NCBI GenBank assembly: GCA_900540235.1
Contig: UQEY01000036.1
Location: 1-20,703 of the forward strand
Direction: 5' to 3'
Origin: an uncultured Eubacteriales bacterium
Lineage (GTDB): Bacteria > Bacillota > Clostridia > Oscillospirales > Acutalibacteraceae
DNA length: 20,703 bases
Part shown: piece after piece, positions 12,888 through 17,763 of the stretch
Layout of the letters: each line of letters opens with the position of its first letter
How positions within the stretch are numbered: the stretch's first letter is position 1
Notes under the pieces: generated by a model
The model's input: only the letters and a program-made list of their open reading frames with translations
Told to the model about the DNA's origin: nothing
Databases searched by the model: none
Translations under genes and position numbers: made by a program

Positions 12888-14111
12888 ATGTCAAAAATCG
12901 TAGTAATCGGCGGCGGTGCGGCGGGGCTTCTCTGCGGCGCTAAATCTGCCGAAAAAGGCAACGATGTAATTATAATTGAAAAAATGAACAGACCCGGCAG
13001 GAAACTTATGATTACCGGCAAGGGCAGGTGCAATGTGACTAATGCAAGCTTTGAGCTTGACGATTTGATATCAAATGTGCCGACTAACCCTCGTTTTCTT
13101 TATTCCGCTTTTTCAAATTTTATGCCTTATGACACTATGGCTTTGTTTGAAGAGCTCGGTGTGCCGCTTAAAATCGAGCGTGGTAATCGTGTTTTTCCGG
13201 TAAGCGACAAAGCAGTTGACATTGTTGACGCACTCGTAAATTTTGCAAATGACAGCGGCGCAAAAATAATTCACGGCAGTGCCAAAGCGTTTGAACTTGA
13301 AGAAAATAAGATTAAAGCAGTAGTTCTTGAAGATAAAACTAAAATCGAATGTGACAAGGTTTGCCTTTGCACCGGCGGTAAAAGCTATCCTCTTACGGGT
13401 TCAACGGGCGACGGTTATATCCTCGCTCAGTCGGTCGGCCACACGGTAACAGCTCTTAAACCGAGCCTTGTGCCGCTTGTGTGTTCAAATAATTTTATAT
13501 CAAAGCTTCAAGGCTTATCGCTAAAAAATATTGAAGTTACGCTTTATGAAAACGATAAGGACATTTATCGTGATTTCGGCGAAATGATATTTACCCATTA
13601 CGGCGTATCGGGTCCGGTTATTTTGTCTGCTTCAAGCCATATAAAAAATATGGGTAAAAAGCAGTACAAAATTAAAATTGATTTAAAACCGGCACTTGAT
13701 TTTCACACACTTGACAAGCGTATTTGCCGTGATTTTGAAGGATTTGCAAATAAAGATTTTGTTAATTCTCTTTCAAAACTCTTGCCGAATAAGCTTATTC
13801 CTGTTATAGTTTCATTAAGCGGAATTCCTGCAAGTGAAAAGGTTAACCAAATAACAAGAGAGCAAAGGCTTAAACTTGTTGAACTGATTAAAAACTTTTA
13901 TGTAACAGTCAGTGATTTTCGACCTATTGACGAGGCGATAGTTACTTCCGGCGGCGTTAATGTTAAAGAAATTAACCCGAAAACAATGCAGTCGAAAATT
14001 ATTGATAATTTATATTTTGCGGGAGAAATTATAGATGTGGACGCATACACCGGTGGTTTTAATTTGCAAATTGCTTTTTCAACTGCCGTTTTGTGTGCCG
14101 ACAATATGTAA
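12888..14111 (+). CDS. HI0933/YhiN-type NAD(P)/FAD-dependent oxidoreductase
   Basis: A 407-aa flavoprotein of the HI0933 (BaiN/YhiN, aminoacetone-oxidase-like) family. The FAD-binding Rossmann motif is IGGGAAGL (7-14). The family signature GRKLMITGKGRCNVTN lies at 37-52, CTGGKSYPLTGSTGDGY near 163-179, and the C-terminal FAD site FAGEIIDVDAYTGGFNLQ near 380-397. Most members have no proven physiological substrate; some gut clostridial relatives act on bile-acid intermediates, but nothing here supports that role. GAGGAAAA in the end of the ABC-F gene serves as its RBS, so it is coupled to it. The order flavoprotein-cmk-plsC-ispH is, to my knowledge, common in Clostridia. Confidence 0.9.
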   Translation: MSKIVVIGGGAAGLLCGAKSAEKGNDVIIIEKMNRPGRKLMITGKGRCNVTNASFELDDLISNVPTNPRFLYSAFSNFMPYDTMALFEELGVPLKIERGNRVFPVSDKAVDIVDALVNFANDSGAKIIHGSAKAFELEENKIKAVVLEDKTKIECDKVCLCTGGKSYPLTGSTGDGYILAQSVGHTVTALKPSLVPLVCSNNFISKLQGLSLKNIEVTLYENDKDIYRDFGEMIFTHYGVSGPVILSASSHIKNMGKKQYKIKIDLKPALDFHTLDKRICRDFEGFANKDFVNSLSKLLPNKLIPVIVSLSGIPASEKVNQITREQRLKLVELIKNFYVTVSDFRPIDEAIVTSGGVNVKEINPKTMQSKIIDNLYFAGEIIDVDAYTGGFNLQIAFSTAVLCADNM

Positions 14112-14128
14112 AAATGAGAGGTAAAATT

Positions 14129-14788
14129 ATGATTAATGTTGCTATTGACGGTCCTGCAGGCGCAGGCAAATCAACAATTAGCAAGGGTGCGGCTAAAGAA
14201 CTCGGTTTCATTTATGTTGATACCGGTGCCCTTTACCGTACAATAGCTCTTTGCGCAGCAAGAGAGGGCGTTATTGACAACAGCGAAGAAGTTGTTAAAA
14301 TGCTTAACGAAATTGAAGTTAGGTTAGGCTTTGAAAACGGCGTGCAGTGTGTATATCTTAATGGCGAAGAAGTTTCGCCTTATATCCGTACACCGGAGAT
14401 TTCTATGGGCGCTTCAAAAGTTTCCGCCATCCCAAAAGTTAGGGAATATCTTCTTGATTTGCAGCGTAACATTGCAAAGGAAAATAATGTTATTATGGAC
14501 GGCCGTGACATCGGTACTGTAGTTTTGCCAAATGCCGAATGTAAAATCTTTCTTACCGCTACTCCCGAATGTCGTGCAAAAAGAAGGTATAAGGAACTTA
14601 TCGAAAAGGGTGAAGATGTTAAGTATGAGGATGTTCTTGCAGATGTAAACGAGCGTGACTATAACGATTCTCACCGTGAAATTGCACCGCTCAAACCGAG
14701 CGAAGAATCTGTTATTGCCGACACATCCGAGCTTTCTCTTGATGAGTCAATAGCACTTATTGTAAAAATCATAAAGGAGCATATGTAA
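14129..14788 (+). CDS. cmk: Cytidylate kinase
   Basis: Cmk phosphorylates CMP and dCMP with ATP in pyrimidine nucleotide recycling. The 219-aa protein has the P-loop GPAGAGKST (8-16), the NMP-binding motif YVDTGALYRTIAL, the core MDGRDIGTVVLPNAE, and the LID region CRAKRRYKEL. Length is usual for bacterial Cmk. I chose ATG 14129, 6 bases after GAGAGGT; upstream in-frame starts would run into the end of the flavoprotein gene and lack an RBS. It is followed after one base by plsC, with AAGGAG near its own 3' end. Confidence 0.96.
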   Translation: MINVAIDGPAGAGKSTISKGAAKELGFIYVDTGALYRTIALCAAREGVIDNSEEVVKMLNEIEVRLGFENGVQCVYLNGEEVSPYIRTPEISMGASKVSAIPKVREYLLDLQRNIAKENNVIMDGRDIGTVVLPNAECKIFLTATPECRAKRRYKELIEKGEDVKYEDVLADVNERDYNDSHREIAPLKPSEESVIADTSELSLDESIALIVKIIKEHM

Positions 14789-14789
14789 G

Positions 14790-15446
14790 TTGAAAGAATT
14801 TGATTACTCCGAGGTTAAAAATTATAAACTTTATAATTTTATTAAAGTTGTGTTTAGACCTCTTGTAAAAGTTGTTTATCATACCAAGTTTAAAGGACTT
14901 GAAAATGTACCGGCAGACGGTACAAAATACATAGTTGCAATCAATCACACTTGTGCGATTGACCCGATTTTTGTTGCGTGCCCGAAGGAACTTCCGCCGC
15001 TTCACTTTATGGCAAAGGCTGAACTTTTTAAAAATCCTTTTGCCGCTTGGTTTATGACCCATATGTACAGTTTTCCGGTTAAGCGTGGCAAGGGCGACAC
15101 TTCGGCTATTGAGTACGGCGAAAAAATACTCAACGAGGGTCATGTAATGGCAATTTGCCCTGAGGGTAGGCGTATTAAGGATAAAGACGGCGTACCTCAA
15201 AAGGCAAAGGCAGGCGTTGCAGTTATTGCTAAGGCAACGGGTGCGGATATTCTTCCTGTTGCAATTTGCTGTGACGGCAAGATTAAAGCCGGCAAGCAGG
15301 TAACAATTTCTTACGGCAAACTTATTAAAAACAGTGAACTTGGTTTAGAGGGCGAAAATGTTGCACCGAGCGATATTAAAAATGCCGCAAATATGGTTAT
15401 GGGCAGAATAACAGAGCTTTGGGAGGCTGAACGCAGTGGAAGTTAA
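14790..15446 (+). CDS. plsC: 1-acyl-sn-glycerol-3-phosphate acyltransferase (PlsC family)
   Basis: The 218-aa protein is a lysophosphatidate acyltransferase, which adds the second acyl chain in phosphatidic acid synthesis at the membrane. The HX4D catalytic motif is NHTCAID (His53, Asp58), and the glycerol-phosphate-binding motif is PEGRR (124-128). HFMAKAELFKNPFAAWF is a conserved block between them. A hydrophobic N-terminal stretch (FIKVVFRPLVKVVY) could associate with the membrane. The start is TTG 14790, 10 bases after AAGGAG; no in-frame ATG lies nearby and a closer ATG (14783) hits a stop at once. The end overlaps the next start by 11 bp, so translation of ispH-rpsA is coupled. Confidence 0.93.
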   Translation: MKEFDYSEVKNYKLYNFIKVVFRPLVKVVYHTKFKGLENVPADGTKYIVAINHTCAIDPIFVACPKELPPLHFMAKAELFKNPFAAWFMTHMYSFPVKRGKGDTSAIEYGEKILNEGHVMAICPEGRRIKDKDGVPQKAKAGVAVIAKATGADILPVAICCDGKIKAGKQVTISYGKLIKNSELGLEGENVAPSDIKNAANMVMGRITELWEAERSGS

Positions 15447-17472
15447 ACTTGCCAAAACAGCAGGCTTTTGCTTCGGAGTTGACAGGGCGGTTAACCTTGT
15501 TTACGATTTGATTGAAAAGGGTAACAAGGTTTGCACTTTGGGTCCCATTATTCATAATCAGCAGCTTGTTGATGATTTAATCAGCCGTGGAGTTAAAATT
15601 ATTGACGATATTTCCGAGTGCCCCAAAGGTTATACGGTAGTTATTCGTACCCACGGTGTTGAAAAAGAAGTTATTGACAAGGCTCAAAATGATAATGTTG
15701 AGTATATAAATGCCACTTGCCCGTTTGTTCTCAAAATTCACAAAATTGTGTCAGAGCAGTTTGACGGCACAATTACTCTTATTGCAGGTGATGAAAATCA
15801 TCCGGAAGTTTTGGGTATTCGTTCTTACTGCAAAGGTAAAAGTTTTGTGTTTAAAAACGAAAATGAGCTTGAAAATATACTCGAAAATTTAAACAATACC
15901 GAGAAAAATGATATAATTTGCGTTTCCCAAACCACTTTTTCATTAAAAGAATGGAAAAAATGCGAAAAAATAATAAAAAAACTATGTACAAATTGCAGAA
16001 TTTATAGTACAATATGTAATGCTACAGCAGATAGGCAGGAAGAAGCAGCCGATTTATCAAAAAAGTCGGACGCTATGATTGTCATCGGAGGTAGACATTC
16101 ATCAAATACCTGCAAGCTTAGGGATGTATGCAAGGCGAATGCCGATACTTTTCTTATTGAAACGGCAGACGAACTAAAAAATATTGACCTAAGTTCTTAC
16201 AGTTATGTTGGTGTTACTGCCGGGGCGTCAACGCCATCGGTAATTATCAAGGAGGTACTAAAAACCATGTCCGAAGAAAAAATTGAAAAGGAAGTTGAAG
16301 TAGCTAACACAGCTGCGGAGACAGCAGAAAACGCTGATAAGGCCTCAAAGGCTGCTGTCAATGCATCTGCTGATGGTGAAGCAACCTTCGAAGAAATGCT
16401 TGAAGAATCATTCAGAGAAGATGAAAACAGCAAGGTCGTAACAGGTACTGTAGTTAACATCACTCCTACAGAAGTATTTGTAGATGTTGACGGTAGAAAG
16501 CAGACAGGCGTTATCGCACTTGATGATCTTTCTGCTGAACCTATCAGCGACCCGAGCCAAGCAGTTTCCATCGGCGACAAGCTCAGCCTTGTTATTATGA
16601 AAACTGATGACAGCGAAGGCGTGCTCAAGCTTTCTAAGAAGCTTGTGGATGCATTTCAGGGATGGGAAGAAATCGTTAACGCAAAAGAAAACGACGAAAT
16701 TCTTGAAGGTGTTGTATCAGCAGTTGTTAAGGGCGGCGTAGTTGCCGTATCAAAGGGTAGCAGAGTATTTATCCCTGCATCTCAAACAGGTGTTCCTCGC
16801 AATCAGGAACTTGACATTCTCAAGGGTACAACAGTTCGTTTCAGAATTATTGACATTAACCCTGCAAGACGCCGTGCAGTCGGCTCAATCAAGGTTGTAG
16901 CTAACGAAGAAAAGAAGGCGCAGCAGGAAGCTTTATGGGCAACTCTTGAAGAAGGTCAGAAGCTTACAGGTACTGTTAAGTCATTAACAAGCTACGGTGC
17001 ATTCGTTGACATCGGCGGTATGGACGGTATGATTCACATCAGTGAACTTTCATGGAACAGAATCAAGCATCCGTCAGAGGTTGTTAATGTTGGCGACACA
17101 GTAGAAGTTACTGTTAAGAAGCTTGACCCTGAAACAAGAAAGATTTCTCTCGGCTTCAAGAAGCTTGAGGATAACCCATGGGAAATCTTAAAGAGAGATT
17201 ATCCTGTCGGTACAGACTGCAAAGCTAAGATTGTCGGTCTTTCATCATTCGGTGCTTTTGCTAATATCATTCCTGGTATTGACGGCCTCATTCATATCAG
17301 CCAGATTTCTTGGGAAAGAATTAACACACCTGCTGATGTACTTAAAGTAGGCGATGAAGTTGATGTAAGAATTACTGAAATCGACTTTGACAAGAAGAGA
17401 GTTTCTCTTTCAATGAAAGAGCTTCTTCCTAAGCCTGAAGCAGATACAGCAGATGCAGAGGACGCTGAATAA
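15436..17472 (+). CDS. ispH: Bifunctional HMBPP reductase (IspH) / ribosomal protein S1 fusion
   Basis: The 678-aa protein joins two housekeeping functions. Residues 1-277 are IspH, the last enzyme of the MEP isoprenoid pathway, a 4Fe-4S reductase making IPP and DMAPP. Visible are Cys12 (AGFCFGV), GPIIHNQQLVDDL, IRTHGV, the second cluster cysteine in NATCPFV, GDENHPEVLG, the third in STICNATADRQ, and the substrate loops SSNT and GASTPS. After a 60-residue acidic Ala/Glu linker come four S1 RNA-binding repeats (starts near 337, 415, 505 and 590; the last two carry SYGAFVDIGG and SFGAFANIIPG). This fusion is known from several Clostridia. GTG 15436 follows GGGAGG by 9 bases. The S1 half is richer in AAG and ACA codons than the IspH half. 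An internal start at 16267 may yield free S1. Confidence 0.95.
   Translation: MEVKLAKTAGFCFGVDRAVNLVYDLIEKGNKVCTLGPIIHNQQLVDDLISRGVKIIDDISECPKGYTVVIRTHGVEKEVIDKAQNDNVEYINATCPFVLKIHKIVSEQFDGTITLIAGDENHPEVLGIRSYCKGKSFVFKNENELENILENLNNTEKNDIICVSQTTFSLKEWKKCEKIIKKLCTNCRIYSTICNATADRQEEAADLSKKSDAMIVIGGRHSSNTCKLRDVCKANADTFLIETADELKNIDLSSYSYVGVTAGASTPSVIIKEVLKTMSEEKIEKEVEVANTAAETAENADKASKAAVNASADGEATFEEMLEESFREDENSKVVTGTVVNITPTEVFVDVDGRKQTGVIALDDLSAEPISDPSQAVSIGDKLSLVIMKTDDSEGVLKLSKKLVDAFQGWEEIVNAKENDEILEGVVSAVVKGGVVAVSKGSRVFIPASQTGVPRNQELDILKGTTVRFRIIDINPARRRAVGSIKVVANEEKKAQQEALWATLEEGQKLTGTVKSLTSYGAFVDIGGMDGMIHISELSWNRIKHPSEVVNVGDTVEVTVKKLDPETRKISLGFKKLEDNPWEILKRDYPVGTDCKAKIVGLSSFGAFANIIPGIDGLIHISQISWERINTPADVLKVGDEVDVRITEIDFDKKRVSLSMKELLPKPEADTADAEDAE
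16249..16269 (+). promoter_or_regulatory. rpsA: Internal Shine-Dalgarno and ATG at the IspH/S1 seam
   Basis: AAGGAGGT (16249-16256), a near-perfect anti-SD match, is followed after 10 bases by ATG 16267-16269, in frame (codon 278). Initiation here would give a separate 401-aa S1 protein starting MSEEKIEKEVEV (16267-17472). The SD bases encode the last IspH residues IKEVLKT. This fits an ancestral separate rpsA gene that still keeps its own start. Confidence 0.7.
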
Positions 17473-17488
17473 TCTTTTTCAAAATATT

Positions 17489-17520
17489 AAGGACTTCACT
17501 TTTTGTGAGGTCCTTTTTTA
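17489..17520 (+). terminator. Rho-independent terminator of the ABC-F to ispH-rpsA operon
   Basis: AAGGACTTCAC (17489-17499) pairs with GTGAGGTCCTT (17505-17515) through 11 bp with one G-U, a 5-base loop, and continues into a T-tract. It lies 16 bases after the stop. Confidence 0.93.
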
Positions 17521-17547
17521 TATCCTTATTTTTTGTTGCTTGATGTG

Positions 17548-17576
17548 TTGAATATAATTTAATAATATGATATAAT
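17548..17576 (+). promoter_or_regulatory. Strong sigma-A promoter with extended -10
   Basis: TTGAAT (17548-17553), a 17-base spacer and a perfect TATAAT (17571-17576), preceded by TG at 17568-17569 (extended -10). The expected start is G17583, which is the first base of the long stem of the leader RNA. Confidence 0.85.
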
Positions 17577-17582
17577 GGCATT

Positions 17583-17744
17583 GCCAAACAAAACCGAATA
17601 TGTCACGAAGTTCGTATGTGTTTTTTTATGTAAAAAATGCATACTCTTTTCTGCATACTTCTTTGTGACTTATGTAGGTTTTGTTTGGCGACAATCGGAG
17701 CTATGCGTTTTTGTGCGTACAGCTTCGGCTGTGCGCATTTTTTT
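17583..17744 (+). ncRNA. Candidate structured leader RNA (attenuator or unassigned riboswitch-like element)
   Basis: A closing stem of 13 perfect pairs joins GCCAAACAAAACC (17583-17595) to GGTTTTGTTTGGC (17677-17689). Inside, GTCACGAAG (17602-17610) pairs with CTTTGTGAC (17661-17669), one G-U. Within that, GTATG (17614-17618) pairs with CATAC (17640-17644) and extends through two G-U pairs and six U-A pairs to a 5-base loop. A second CATAC (17654-17658) can compete for the same GTATG. A single-stranded joint (17690-17713) leads to a UUCG-capped terminator just before the RBS of the secreted-protein gene. I do not recognise the sequence as a riboswitch class I know. It may be a cis-acting attenuator, or a free-standing small RNA of about 160 nt with read-through into the gene. 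Confidence 0.7.
17714..17744 (+). terminator. Intrinsic terminator within the leader, upstream of the secreted-protein gene
   Basis: TGCGTACAGC (17714-17723) pairs with GCTGTGCGCA (17728-17737) through 10 bp with one G-U and a TTCG loop, followed by seven T (17738-17744). It lies only 6 bases before the GAGGAGAG ribosome binding site, so most transcripts from 17583 should end before the coding region unless it is prevented from forming. Bases ATGCG (17703-17707) can pair instead with CGCAT (17734-17738). Confidence 0.85.
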
Positions 17745-17763
17745 ATTTCAGAGGAGAGATATT

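Noticed and set aside
17583..17744. 6S RNA, T-box or a standard c-di-GMP/c-di-AMP riboswitch
   Set aside because: Too short and without the open central bubble of 6S RNA; no T-box sequence or specifier arm; none of the conserved bases of the GEMM or ydaO classes could be found by eye. A covariance-model search would be decisive.
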